Shown here: positions 25,206-37,673 of the stretch, one piece after another
How positions within the stretch are numbered: the stretch's first letter is position 1
Layout: every line of letters starts with the position of its first letter
NCBI GenBank assembly: GCA_039654915.1
Contig: CM077599.1
Coordinates: forward strand, 16,990,501-17,054,500
Direction of reading: 5' to 3'
From: Aquilaria yunnanensis
Lineage: Eukaryota; Streptophyta; Magnoliopsida; Malvales; Thymelaeaceae
Length of the DNA stretch: 64,000 nt
The notes under the pieces: model-generated
Database searches by the model: none
Seen by the model: only the letters and a program-made list of their open reading frames with translations
Told to the model about the DNA's origin: nothing
Made by a program: the position numbers and the translations under genes

Positions 25206-25979
25206 TTCTTGGGGGGTCGAGTATTTGTTGGCATCAAGACGAGAAACGAAATCATGAAGAGGGTACTTAATGAGAGGTCTCCTCCTGTGTGGAGCAATCC
25301 CACGTGGAGATTTCAACATCTTCTGGTGTTCTGTTCAATAATTCCGGCGTTCTATCTTCACTGTCGACCGGAACTAGAGTGAGCATGTGACATGACATCA
25401 GAGACACTGCGTCGCCAGCAGGCAGCGGCAGCAAATTAAGACCTTCAATGAGGAACAAACAATGTGTTGTGTGTAAACTCGTGAATCGTTCCATGTGATG
25501 TTGCCAGTAGCCTGTCACATAATTGTCCTGGGGGTTTTAGCTTCAACATCCAAGAAAATACCAGCACTAAGACTTTCCACACCCCTAAATTACTTTCACA
25601 CGACCATATTTTTATTTTTGAAGCCCTAAACAGAAGCAAACATTCGACGCTTTTACCGTCCATGTCGGTCCCTCAATTTAAACAGCTTCATACTCTTGTT
25701 TCCCCCCACAACCAGACCTAAACCCAAAAGCACACCATTTTTTGGGGCTGGGAAAACTCAGTTCTTCAATACGTATATTTGCTGGAATCTGATCAATCAA
25801 AGGCTATCAGTTTTCATTCATCAGATTCAGTCTCAAGTAAAACAATGAAAGGAAAAAATTAATGACGCGGGAATTCTTGGGACCAACTCCTTGATGCAAG
25901 TCCAAGACATTAAACTATCAGAAAATAGGTGCACACAAAAGTAACCGAAATGCTTGCATTAAAGAAGTACAAATCATCC
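25206..25979. other. Spacer between expansin pseudogene and RPN3
   Basis: 774 bases. The small frames here show no family similarity. The part near 25980 should be the RPN3 3' untranslated region and polyadenylation zone, and the part near 25206 the relict expansin promoter. No repeat with paired ends is visible. Confidence 0.6.
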
Positions 25980-28971
25980 CTAGAAGTCATCATCATCCTC
26001 CTCTGCGATGTGCTTTGCCAGCTCCTGTTCCTGCTGTTGCCTTTCTCTCCTTTTCTCAGCACTCTCACTCTCTTTGTGGGTGTTCGGTGGAAAACGCAAG
26101 GCTCGAACTGCTTCGTTGTGCATGTTGAGGCAGAAAGCAATCCTTGAGTTAAATGCAATTTGAGGCTCATTTGTTGAGTATATGTCACCCGTCTCTTTTG
26201 AGACCATCCATCCATTTGCATGATCCAATGTTGCATCAATAGCACCATCACGGATGGCCTTTGCAACAATGCTCTCAGCATCCGCAACTGGATTTGTAGA
26301 GGTTAGTCTTAGTTTCTGAGCAACATCGGCAAGAGAAATCCGTGAGTAAGAGATGCTGATGTTTCGCAAACCAGTCCTGATAACATTATGTCGCAGGCGA
26401 ACGATCAGATTGTGTGTTTTATCAGCATTGAAGATACTGTCAAACTTCTCAGCAACAGTCCTGAATAGCTCCAAGTCACCAATACGTACAGCCTGACAGA
26501 TTTGCACATAAGTTAATTACCTCCCAAAAATGACCCTATTGGTGCTCGTATTTAGCATGATAAGCATGCTCACCAATAATATTTTTGGCAGTATATGTCA
26601 ATTATTACCATACACAGAGCATCAAACCAGTCACACTCACATTTGTAAGCTCAAAATAAGGCCTCAAAGCCTTTTCCATTCCCTTCTGCATAAAGATTGT
26701 CCTCTCTGGTATCTCCCCCAACAACAGACGGACCAATACAGCCCACTTGTTACACTGAATTCGAAATCCACGAGCAGCAGCTGGGGCTTTTCGAGCAGCC
26801 TGCAGTAGACTTTCCTTTGCATCTGTATACTCTAACTGGATTGTGCGAATCTTCCCAAGATAGAAGAGATAACGACAAAACTGTGTGACACCAACTTTGT
26901 AATTAGACATCTTTCAAGAACTTCAACACACCCATATAAGCCAAGCAATTTGATATGAAGCAAAACATAACTGGTAAATGGTTAGAGATACCAACAAATA
27001 AAAACCAAAAGTTCAAATGCTATTTAGATAGTTTCAATCTTCCCATATTTTCCCTTAAATGGAGAAATTTGAACCATAACCAGTAAGAAAAAAGTGCCAT
27101 AATGATTAAGAGAATTACAAAGTTGCAAAAGCTAAAACTGATGATGTGAAGGAGCCCATCAGAATTATGAAATTGCAGCAGCTAAAACAGATGAAGGAAG
27201 CCATCAGACTCGAATACACAATCATCAAATGAGTTTCTTAACAACTAGCAACGATACTAGGGAAGTAGATGTCAGAGCTTTTTTTTCCCCCTCTAATTAG
27301 CTTTTCTTCACATGAAACTTCCAGGCATAGATAGAAATGAAATAAAAAACAGTTGTTAGTTGTACCTGCTGGTTCGAGTGTGCTTCGAATCGTGGTGCCT
27401 TTGACCTCAATTTCTCTGCCTGATCATACAGGTTATAGTGGAGGTAATTGCGCAATAGCAAGTTCAGAAGGGTCTCCTACAAAAGCAACCATTAAATCAC
27501 AACATGCCCAAGGTTCAGGTCCAAAACCAGTTAACAGTAAAGAACACAGATAAACTGAAAACACACCTGACCGAGTTCATCATGCCGCAGGGTAGCCATA
27601 CGATGCAAGACAAGGAGGTTACTGAAGAAAATAGGACACTAAAGATCAGATGAAAATCATGGATGGATTACTGAGTAATGACTTCAAGCATGAGTACTCA
27701 TAATTCAACTCTCAAGTACAACATACAGCTATATCAGACTTAAAAGGTACAAGCCAGAATATGAAAATAATCCATGATGTTGGCTTACCCTCGAATTTCA
27801 GCAAGATCACCTGTTAGCTCATAACTATATGAATAGTAGAAGTAAAGCCTGGACGCAAGAACATCAAGAGTTCTTTTGTTTAGGTTCTTGAGCCGAGCAA
27901 CACTTGCTGTTGAACAAGCTTTAGCCTGAAAACAGAACAGTGTGAATGAACTCTTCCAAGCAATCCAATTAGTAATAGAGAAACACCAAATAACAAAATT
28001 AAATTCAACCTCACTGTATTTCTTCTGATCAATAAGAAAAAGAAGCACAAGCAAGTAGCAGTAAATTTCAAGCTCCGGAAGCAAGTGTTTTGCTGGAGTT
28101 TGAACTGCAGATGTTGCAGTGTCAACTTCCATATCGTGCTCATCTTCCTGCAATAAAGTATATGTTTCAAAATAAGGCTCCCAAAAAAAATAAGCAAACT
28201 GATTCATGCTCATAGCGCAATTTAACATATCTTGGCAGCACTAAATTTATATACCACAAAAACAATGAGCAACATCTACACCAGATGACTAAGCACAAAA
28301 CACTGCCCAGCAGAATCCACAAACAAATACTTGCCCTAAAGTTGCAATCAGGTCAATATAGCTACTTCACAAAGTTAGTGTAATTATAAATATCTATAAC
28401 ATGAACCAAGAAAAATAGTTGTTAATGCTCAACAAATGAATGCCCGGAATTGGACTGTCCTGGACCGTATATGATGTCAGGTACAAACATTAATCCAGAC
28501 ATGCCCCTCAGTCTGGTCTCATGTTGTCTCAGTGGAACATCTAAACCAATGAGTAAAAGCGTTCTATAAAGCACCTTGGGGAGATACACAGACAACTTGG
28601 CATGAACATCAGAACCAGCAGGCAGTGCATAATCGAGAAAAGCTGACAACACCGGTGCAGTGAGCTTCCGCCTCAGGGCGAACGTTAGGCGAACGGCGCG
28701 CACAATCCGGCGAACCTCCTTCGCGTACGAACCATTCTCAATAAGAGAAGCGATTTCCTTCAAATCTAAAGCACCAGAACAATAAAAAAAACAAAAGCCC
28801 AAACTAAGTATTGACGACAGACAAACAAAAAATCAAAGGAACCCTAGATTCTGAAATAAGCAGAATGAAGGTCCAATTGAACAGATACTTACGCTGCAGA
28901 GTAGAGGGTACAGCTGATGAAACGGAATGGGAAGGGGTTTGGTGATCCTTCATCTCCACATCTTGAGTCAT
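25980..28971 (-). CDS. RPN3: 26S proteasome regulatory subunit RPN3 (PSMD3), 8 exons
   Basis: Exons: 28971-28893, 28765-28575, 28147-28010, 27925-27789, 27621-27567, 27476-27366, 26880-26641, 26492-25980 (stop included); 487 aa versus 488 in Arabidopsis RPN3a. All borders are GT-AG and phases agree. It starts [14 protein letters not shown]. Landmarks are [112 protein letters not shown], then the PCI domain (about residues 245-420) with [20 protein letters not shown] and [14 protein letters not shown], and an acidic end EEDDDDF. RPN3 is a scaffold of the proteasome lid and helps position the deubiquitinase in protein turnover. It is likely housekeeping, with no sign of damage. Confidence 0.97.
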
Positions 28972-31079
28972 CTTGAAAAAGCTTTAGTGAATCATCGTAA
29001 GAAAATCGGAAGCAAGAGTTTAGCCCAAGGGCAGAAAATTCCTTAGATATCCAAAATGAAGTGAAGATTTAAGAACTTACAGATCGGATCCGATATCCCG
29101 CAGCGACCGAGAAGCTCTGGGGTTGAGAGAAGTGGTTATTTACAGCTGCTCAGGTCAAGAGACTTGCTGTGGTTCGGCCTTCCAAGCCAGGCTCTTCGCC
29201 GATTCTAATGTGTTTGTCTTCTGGGTGGTCGGGGGTTTCCTATTAATTAGCTTTTGGTAAATTTTCTGTGTAGTCCTTAATGTTTGCTTATTTTTCTGTT
29301 TTACTCTATAACGTTTAGAGGGTTCAGTTTTACTCTTAAACATATTAAAAATGTTTAAATCAATTAAAAATGTCTCATTTTGGTTTCTAAAGCTATTAAA
29401 GAAAAAATCGTTTTGGTCTCTCATTATATGGAGTTCATTAACTTTAGTAATCTAATAGTATTAACTTTTGAAATCTTAACTTAAATTATCTAATAATTGT
29501 CTTCGAGTAAATTTAAGCTATTTGGCAACACTCTTCCAATCAATTTAAGCTAAGCAATATTTTTGAAGTCGTTAATAAATAATTTAAATTATTAAATTTT
29601 TATCTTTGTACATAATATTTATTTCATTCATAAATTTATTAAAAGATAAAATAAATTACACTATCAATAGACTATTAACAGAAAAGTAATTGCACAAACT
29701 AAATTTACTTGAAGACCATTGCCGGATAATTTGAATTAGGATTCCAAATTTTGAGATCAGATAGCTATTTTAATTTAATTGATTCTATGTAGTGAGAGAC
29801 CAAAATAAAATCTTTTTAAATAATTTTAGAACAAAAGTTCGAGATTGGGCATCAAATATGCTCATTACTTTTTATAATGATTTCGCAACCGGTATCTTTC
29901 TTTCCTTTTTTTTCAAGCCACCACAAGTATATCAAAGTATTAGCAAGCAAAGTTCATGTTAAAGCTATACTTAGCTTTCATCGATCATTCTTTTGCTTAA
30001 AAAACTTAAGGCTCCGATTTGGAACATTAACTGGAGCTTTTGATGTTCAAAGACTAATGCTTGAATCAAGCGATAGATATGCAATTTGAGATGAAATTGA
30101 CAAGCCTGTCTATTACGGTGCCGAAGAAGTTAAATCCAATCCTAAGATTGGCAACAATTGTCAGCATAAACAACCAAGTCAAATTCAGTTAATGTTTGTT
30201 AAAGATTTACAGACTTTTTTTACCCACATTAAGAACAAAACCCACAACATTGCTGGTGATGATGGCCAATGTCAGTGGTCGAAAGAGGCCATGAAGTATG
30301 TAGAGATCGAAGGCCATAAAAAACCTTTGAGGGACAAGCCATAGATGCATAGACATAAAAGACAACAGATGATTAGATATGAACCAAGAGTCCAACAACT
30401 AAAAACAGACAATAATAGTATAAGTTTGAGTATAAAACTTTAATCATTCGACTCGGAGGCTTTGTTTAGCATTCAAAAATCCCATATGTATGGGAATGAA
30501 AGTGAACTTAGCTATCCGTTTTTCTATAGCCTTAATGATCATATCTTGTCCTCTTTTGATAAGCATACCCAAGCTAGTACGAACCCGATAAATGAATTTA
30601 AAGAGTGTCAGACCAGCATCCAGTAGCACTTTCAGCTTTTTCTTTCATTTCCCTCTAATTCTATATTACGATGGTTGGCAATCACAAATGCACAAAAAAA
30701 AGATGGGGTGGGTGGATGAGAAACACAGTCCTACTATCTTTACTCTAACTAGTTTTGATATCAACTATTATTGACTTCACCATGTAAGGTTTTGCTAGAT
30801 TCATCAGGTATTCACATTTCTCCTTAGACAAAAATTTATGATAAAGGAAAGGCTAAAGCATTGGGGACATCAGGAGGAAATTCAGGATTCAAACCTGGCT
30901 TCCTCATTTCATTATTCGAAAATGCTACACAAAATTAGTTCGGTTACCCATTAGGTCTCGAAAAAACTAGCATTCCTCTCCACTTTCTTAAAATACTAAC
31001 ACATATACTAACACGTCTTCCCTAATATATTTGTAAGCATGTTTCTGAATACCAAAAAAAAAAATTTGGATGGCTTACC
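28972..31079. other. Intergenic: RPN3 upstream region and repeat debris
   Basis: The first 150 bases hold the RPN3 leader and promoter. A foldback MITE copy lies at 29383-29836. From 29850 to 31079 there is no recognisable gene; a stretch at 30840-30960 (with GGATTCAAACCTGGCTTCC) has the wording of a dispersed plant repeat, and an A run occurs at about 31052-31062 just before the LINE remnant. Confidence 0.45.
29383..29836. mobile_element. Foldback MITE, copy E
   Basis: Inverted ends: the left contains TTCTAAAGCTATTAAAGAAA and then TTTTGGTCTCTCATTATATG; the reverse complement of the right reads TTCTAAAATTATTTAAAAAG and then TTTTGGTCTCTCACTACATA. The core TTTTGAAATCTTAACTTAAA and TCTTCGAGTAAATTTAAG resembles copies C and D. 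Borders are approximate and no target duplication was found. Confidence 0.55.
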
Positions 31080-33254
31080 AAGTCAAGCAAGAAAATTTGA
31101 TGCTCAATGAAGCTTTTTATAACCTCAAACCAAAAGGTTAACATTGGGTTAAGATTTGTAGTGATGTTTTGTCTAGCTATTTACAGAACCTTAAGGTCTC
31201 AGGTACAATCCTCGGAGTGAAGGCAAGCATTTCAAACCCTTCCATCAATCTTTTATTTTTCACTAATGAAAGCTTTACCTTTTTTCATCCAGATTTTAGT
31301 TCCATACACTTTCTTAAGGAAAACCCTCAAATTATATTAGGAAACAATGGGTCAGGAGATGCATATTTTGAAATTTAAATGGTGCTTTAGTAGTAATGTT
31401 TCTAATAAATTTATTTATATGTTTTTTAATGTCCTGCATTTTCTAGTAAATGATGCTATCACAAAATACTTGGGTATCCCTTTTAACTGTGACATGACAA
31501 AGTCAGTGCCTTTTGATTTTCTTAGCAAGAAAGTTAAGTCCATACTAGCTACTCAGAAATGGAAGCTTCTTAATCAAGTGGGGCACCTTACCTTAATTCA
31601 AACCTCTCTCTCATCTTTACTGATCTATATAATTTCCATGTTATGATGAGTGATAAAATAACCAAATCAATAATTCGCTTCTGGTGGAAAGGGGCAAATT
31701 AAGGAAAGGACATACATTTTAGAGGTTGTTTCCTTGTTACTCTTCTAAAAGGTTTTAGGTTCTTAGAATTCATGATCTTAGATTATTTAATCAAGCGCTT
31801 CTTGCAAAAACTTTCTAGCATAAAGCATCAGAGGCTTAACTCCCTATTCTTCTAAGTTCTATCAGCTAACTACAAGAGGTATGAGTCTTTATGGAAAGTT
31901 GATTTAGGGAATAATCCATCTTCTATCTGAAGGAGATTGATCTTCGGTAGAAAGCTTTTTGGAACCTTATCTATGTTAGTCTATTGGGAATGATAGTTTG
32001 AAGGACATATGGAATGACTATTAGATCCTATGGATCCCTTTAACTCAGATTCATGATAGGATGCTCGCTAGGTTAAACTTCCCCTTACCATCCATAGTTG
32101 AGGATTTTATTCTTCCTTCTCGAGGGGCCTGGAATATGGATTTTATTTCCCGGTTTTTCCTATTTGATATTATTTGGTCAATTTTTAGATTAGTTCACAA
32201 GAGTAGGACAGATAGAGATTGGCTTATGCAAGAAAGAGCTGATGATGGTGCTAACACTGCTAAAAAAGGCTATGCTTCAATACAGGCAACATTAAATCCT
32301 CAAATTTCATTAGATGTACCGATCCATCAATTTCAAAAATTTATTCAAAAGGTCTGAGTAGAAAATATCTTGCATAAATTCAAGACTTTCCTACAAAAAT
32401 ATTTATTTGATGCTTTAGCTACTAAAGCTCACTTTTCAAGAGGAATTTGGCAACTTCTTCGTTGTGTCCCCGATGTAGAAGGGAAAAGGAGGACATCACC
32501 CATTTGTTCCTTAGTTGCTATTATTTAATTGTTGTAAGGTCTCAAAAGTCAAGTGTTGCACTCCTTATCAATGGAGTCAACTAGGTACCATCCATCTAAA
32601 AAAAGCTTGTTTTTCCACTACAATGGATATTCTCGTTTCAACTCTATGGTAGATTTGGTTGAGTTGAAATTTTGCATTGTTCATTAACATGCACTGGAAT
32701 GCAGCTTGATTAGTCAGTGATAGAGATTCCCTTTGTAGGGATTTTTTCAAGCCAGAGACCAAAATAAGTTTTATGCTTAGCCTGCACTTACCGGTACTTT
32801 ACCTCAAATTAAAATTCGAGGAAGCTTTTCTTGTTTAGAAGCCCCGATTATTATCTTGGTTGATGGGGCTTGGAATAATTTCTCTAAGACATGTGCAATG
32901 GCTTAGTATTGTCGTCTTCATAGGACACCTCAGCAGCAATAGTTTCAATTGTGGATTTGCTCATCGGCCATAGTCCTGAAAGTCCAAGCAATCCTCAAGG
33001 CCTTGAAGTTTGTTTCAGCAAAGAGTATTCTGTGTTGTACAATTCTTAAAGACTGTTTATAAGCTTTTTTGCAAATTACTGATTAGAATACAATCAACCT
33101 AGAAATCAATGAGAAGGTCTAGACCATTCGTTGTCTAGCTACTTCCTTTGGTAGGCTTGACGTCATAAAGGTAACTCACAACATTGTTCGAAAAGCTCAT
33201 GGGCTGGATTCTTAGTTGCAGCTCTTTCCTTTCTAAGTACCAAAAAAAAAAAAA
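31080..33254 (+). mobile_element. Decayed LINE (L1-type), 3' half
   Basis: In order along the plus strand, across frameshifts and stops: the end of reverse transcriptase (KYLGIPF, then WKLLNQVGHLTLIQTSLSSL at 31465-31640), a FWWKG segment with HFRGCFLVTLLKGFRFLEF (31680-31760), the connection region (IGNDSLKDIWND, RLNFPLPSIVEDFI, AWNMDFISRFF at 31985-32180) and RNase H-like remains (ILVDGAWNNFSKTCAMA near 32855 and KALKFVSAKS near 33005). It ends in a poly-A run at 33241-33254. The 5' half with endonuclease is missing and the copy is too damaged to be active. No target duplication is visible. Confidence 0.8.
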
Positions 33255-34204
33255 GATTTGCAATTGTGGCAGGACCTATAAATTTAATAATTAGATGGAT
33301 GAAGATAACGTTTCAGGGGTAAAGTGTATTTTGAAACAAGGGATGGGCAAATGTAAATAATTCAATTCTTTGGGAGTGTTTTGTAAGTCTCTTTTTTGCT
33401 AATGTTAGGACTCAAACAAAAGAAGAATGGATGTAAAGAATTAAGTTGCCATTCTCACACATAACCTTCTCCTTTGGTAAGATTTGCACTTAACATCCTA
33501 CAGCTACTTTTGGCACAACTTCACCACAGCCAACCTTCGGACGACCGGCCTTAGGAATGACATGATCATACACGACTGGCCACCAAATTGGAGAAAGATG
33601 ACATACGGTAGTGCTTAGCTTTTCTAGGGAAACAATCAAAGAAATAATTTTTTTTAGTACATATGAAAGTAATAAGATTAGTAATGAATAAGACACAACT
33701 AGAGGTGTTCATTGGGCCGGTCCCGGCATGGCCCAGCTCGGGACCGGCTCGCGTCAAGCCTGGCCCAGGCTCGGTCAAGACCAGCTCGGCACGGGCACGG
33801 CATAAGACCGGCTTCATGTGGGCCGTTCATGGGCTTGGAAAAGGGGGGGAGCCAAGTGGGCTCGGCACGGCCTAGGAGGTGACGGAGACCGGCACGGGAC
33901 CGGCTCGGCCCGACGATGATAAATGTTAACAGTAGGCTGGTATTTTAAACTAATTGTTCTGGATATGCACAAGTGACTTGTCCTATAAGATTGAAAGTTG
34001 TCTAAAATAAGATAGATATATAAACTAATGGTCTCTTGTTTCATTGACTTAAGGTTTTTTAACATGTATAAGATCATCATTAATGGTATTTCGCTTAATA
34101 AATCTCTCAACTTTAGACCTTCGTTAATGACCTTCCCATCACTAATTAATGTATTGATTTGACTAATAGTAATTTGGATCAAAAAAATGAATCAATTCTA
34201 GGTA

Positions 34205-34345
34205 ATTATAACTATGGCGCTAGGAGCGAGGCCTAGGCGCCACAGTACAAAGTGCTCTGCCAAGAAAAATAGCGCCTGGCTCCTAGGCGCCCACCCACCC
34301 CTTCTGGCGCCTAGGCGCCAGGGGCCAGAGCGGCGGCGCCCTGAC
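34205..34345. repeat. GGCGCC-rich palindromic block in hAT element 1
   Basis: A 140-base GC-rich patch with several overlapping copies of GCCTAGGCGCC and GGCGCCTAGGCGCC. It lies between AT-rich 5' sequence and the transposase promoter. The sister element at 42760 lacks it although the flanking stretches align, so it is probably a later insertion or expansion. Confidence 0.6.
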
Positions 34346-34507
34346 CGTTGGCAACGTTCAGAAAATATTAAAAAAAAGGGATAATTACAGTTTCAGTCCC
34401 TATAACGGCTCCCTGCCCTTGTTTGACCCCTGTTTTTACATTTTTGGCCCTTCCAACAACTATTTTGTAATGGTATTTTTGGAAAATAAAAAAAGAAGGC
34501 ATTCCCC

Positions 34508-34515
34508 TATAAATA
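34508..34515 (+). promoter_or_regulatory. TATA box of hAT transposase gene (element 1)
   Basis: TATAAATA in the context CCCCTATAAATA, about 140 bases before the probable transposase ATG at 34650. The same box in the same context recurs in the second hAT element (43177-43184), which supports its role. Confidence 0.65.
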
Positions 34516-34649
34516 GGGAGGCCATTTCCACCATTTCTTCACACCAATCTTAGCAATCTCTCATTCTCTACTACTATATTCTCTCATATCTTTGAAGCAC
34601 TTAATATTATTTTCTTCATTTGTGATCTGCTCAATTTTTCGTCACACAA

Positions 34650-36822
34650 ATGGCATCAAGAGGAAAGGGAAAATCCCTCAAGCTCTTCATCCCGCACCGG
34701 TTTGAGGTCATTTTTTCGTGGCGTTTCCCGACCGACGACCCGTGGGACTCATATCCAACAAACTGATGATGACGAGCAATTTGATATGAGTCAATATAAC
34801 TTGGGCCTCGACGATCAACTTTCTGATGACGACGTTGAGGAGGTTGAGCCCACGGCAGCAGGGAATGTTGGTGGAGGAGATGGTTCTGAACAAACCCTGA
34901 CAAGCCATCAAGCCGAACTTCCGCCAGAAGGTAAGACAGCGAGGCGCACCGCATGGGTTTGGGAGCATTTTGACCAAGTTTTTGAGAAGGATAGTCATGG
35001 AAACAATGCGAGGTTTGCACAGTGCAAACACTGCAAGCAAAAAGTCTCGCACAAGAAGAACGCTGGCACAGGAACACTGAGACGTCACATGGAATCAAAG
35101 CATCCGAATTTATGTACAGATTCAGGTACGAGTACCGGCGGTCAGACACAGCTTGCAAGCACTGCCGGCGGATCAGGTATTTTTAAATTTAATCAAAAAG
35201 ATTGCAGAGAAGGCATGATAGAATGGATGATGTTAACTGAAAAACCATTTACACAATCGGAAGATAGACACATGGAAAAATGGATTACATCATACTTAAA
35301 CCCTGCTTTTAAAAGAACATCTAGGACCACTGCTAGGAGGGAGACATTTAAAAGTTATGAAGCTGGTAAATCAAACTTACAAGCATACTTCTCTGCTTTA
35401 GATCACTCTATCTCATTTACTAGTGACATGTGGACTTCACCACTAGGACAAGATTATTATTGTATAATTGCACATTGGATTGATGATAGTTGGGTCATTC
35501 AAAAACGTATCATTGCATTTAAGTGGATGGAGGTCGATCATACTGGTTGGAACATATTCAATGTAATTTCAGAAAGTTTAAAAGAATTTTTTTGTCATGA
35601 CAAGGTTTTTAGCATAACATTTGATAATGCATCAAACAACGATGTCGCGACTGAGACATTGAAGGAATCACTAGAACCTGTCCGTGATGCCGCATTTTTT
35701 CATATTAGGTGTATATGTCATATTTTAAACTTAGCTGTCCAAAAAGGTCTTCAAGTTTTGAGTAATGAAATTACTCCAATTAGGTGGGCACTCCATTATT
35801 TAAAGTCAAGGATGAAAGTTTCTAAAGAGTTTAAGCAATATTGTCTGGAAAATGGCCTCGATTTTAGTTGGAAACGTTTTAAACTTGATTGCCCTACCCG
35901 ATGGAACTCCATTTATGAGATGTTGATAGATGCGATGCCATTTGCTGCATACATGACATGTTTTATAAATGTCAGAGAAAAGAACGCGATTTTGAAACAA
36001 GAGATGTGGGATAAATTATCAAAATTGGCTGCTGTGCTGCGATATTTTTATGATGCCACTTTTTTTTGCTCCGGTGTATACTATCCCACATCGCACAAAG
36101 TTTTAATGCATATGGTAAACATTGCATGAGTTTTGAACCAATACAAAGATGACGAGTTCTTAAAAGACACAATTAAGGTCATGAAAGATAAATGGATTTT
36201 ATATTTCAGTACTATACCCCCAATCTACTTACTTGCAGCTACACTAGACCCGACCGTAAGAATCACAGGTACGCAACAGCTACTTGAGGGTTATTATAGT
36301 TTCTTAGAAATGATACATATTTCTATTCATGCTATAACTGCCTCTATTGATGAGCACTTGCGAGAGTTATTTAACATATATGCCAGTCGGCATAAGGATA
36401 AGGTTGCAAACACTACTTCATATACCATCGCGTCTTCATCGGCCTCATTGTCATTCAATCCGGCTGAACAACTCCTCAAACGGCCCCGTGCTGCCGCATC
36501 CGGTCTTACTGAAGTGGACGTATACCTTAACATTGTTTGGGAGAATAGTGACACCGACATTCTAGACTGGTGGAAAGCAAGAAGTAACAAATTTCCAATA
36601 CTCTCCATCATTGCCAAAGAAGTTCTAGCTGTTCCCGTCTCCACCGTTGCATCAGAGTCCGCTTTCAGCGCTGGAAAGCGTGTCATTTCAGAGAGACGCG
36701 CAAGGCTATCACCAGATGCAGTTGAAATTTGTATATGCAACCGTGATTGGGGTCTTGCAGCTTGCAGATTACAAGACCACAAGAGTTCTGACGAGGAAAA
36801 CCCCGATGAGGTAGATGCTTAA
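34650..36822 (+). pseudogene. hAT transposase, one internal stop and N-terminal frameshift
   Basis: The ATG at 34650 (MASRGKGK) is shared with the sister element, but the frame shifts by one base near 34680; the main frame then runs open to a TGA at 36127-36129 and resumes directly to the TAA at 36820-36822, about 700 residues in all. The first in-frame ATG of the main frame is 34786. Domains: an acidic N-terminus; a BED zinc finger (34950-35105: CKHC then RRHMESKH); the RNase H-like catalytic core, including SFTSDMWTSPLGQDYYCIIA, FDNASNNDVA and CICHILNLAVQKGL; a DUF4413-type middle; and the hAT dimerisation domain (36510-36770: YLNIVWENSDTDILDWWKAR, then VPVSTVASESAFSAGKRVIS). This is the plant Ac/RICESLEEPER-like group. 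With two lesions it is probably inactive, but damage is minimal. Confidence 0.93.
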
Positions 36823-37673
36823 ATCCACCGCTTGCTCATTATTTACTTACTTTGTGTTTGATTTGATTTTGCTGTGTAGCACAGATCGTACTTTTTATTT
36901 TGCATTTAATTTTATGGAACGTTTCGTTATTGAGTAATGTAAAGCCCGTTCCATGGTATGTAAGTACCGTTTGGCTTTAATATTAATAAAAGTTCACACC
37001 GGTGGTGGTGTTTTGCTCTTAACACAAGTAATTATACAAAATATAAAGATAACCTTAGAATAAATATTTGTCTAGTTTTTTTGTCATTATTTTATTTATT
37101 GTCTTGTAAAGTAAAATCTTGGCAATCATGGTTTGTTTCTTTAACATAAAGAAATAACTTTAGTCCTTAAGGTTTTAATAATTGACTTAATAAAGGTTAC
37201 AAAAAATGGTTTAACTCAAAATCAAATATATCAAAGTTTTCAAACTTTTTCGTCAATTTCTTACCTTTTATTTTTATTTTTATTAAATTATTCATTTAAC
37301 GTTTGATTAATTTAAAAGTATAGTAGAATTGAAGATGAAGTGGAATTTAAGATAAACTAGATTATAAAATATCACTTATAAAAAAACTCTCAGACTCTTG
37401 TTTTTATTAAGTTATTTAAAAGTGAAGACTAAAAATTAAAAATAAAAACTAAAACTTAAAATTAAAATAAAAATTATAATTTTAAAAATTAAAATTTAAT
37501 GGGCCAGTTTGGGTTCGGCCCAGGACTGGCACGTGTAAACACGAGCTGTGCCCGGGCCCAAAATGCTAAGGCCCAGGACCGGCCGGTCCGGTCCGGACCG
37601 TTGTGCACCTCTAGACACAACTCGTTTCTCATTAAATTGTATTACTTTTTTTGTCCTTTATATAAATTTTTTT

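Larger units (their letters stand above)
33700..37613 (+). mobile_element. hAT transposon, near-complete (element 1)
   Basis: A 3914-bp element flanked by a perfect 8-bp direct repeat, GACACAAC, at 33692-33699 and 37614-37621. The left terminus begins TAGAGGTGTTCATTGGGCCG and the reverse complement of the right terminus begins TAGAGGTGCACAACGGTCCG, giving an 8-bp perfect terminal inverted repeat within a longer imperfect one. Both subterminal zones are dense in GGCC/CCGG words (33715-33915 and 37500-37600), as expected for transposase-binding regions. It carries a TATA box (34508) and one transposase gene. The perfect target duplication and single internal stop point to a fairly recent insertion. 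Confidence 0.96.

Noticed and set aside
30444..30629. Minus-strand frame MLLDAGLTLFKFIYRVRTSL in the spacer before the LINE
   Set aside because: No family assignment possible, and the surroundings are repeat debris.
30885..30905. tRNA-like T-arm wording GGATTCAAACC on the minus strand
   Set aside because: No matching acceptor stem, D arm or anticodon loop could be found around it.
34631..35158. 175-codon minus-strand frame
   Set aside because: It is the reverse shadow of the hAT transposase BED-finger region, which has clear family motifs on the plus strand.
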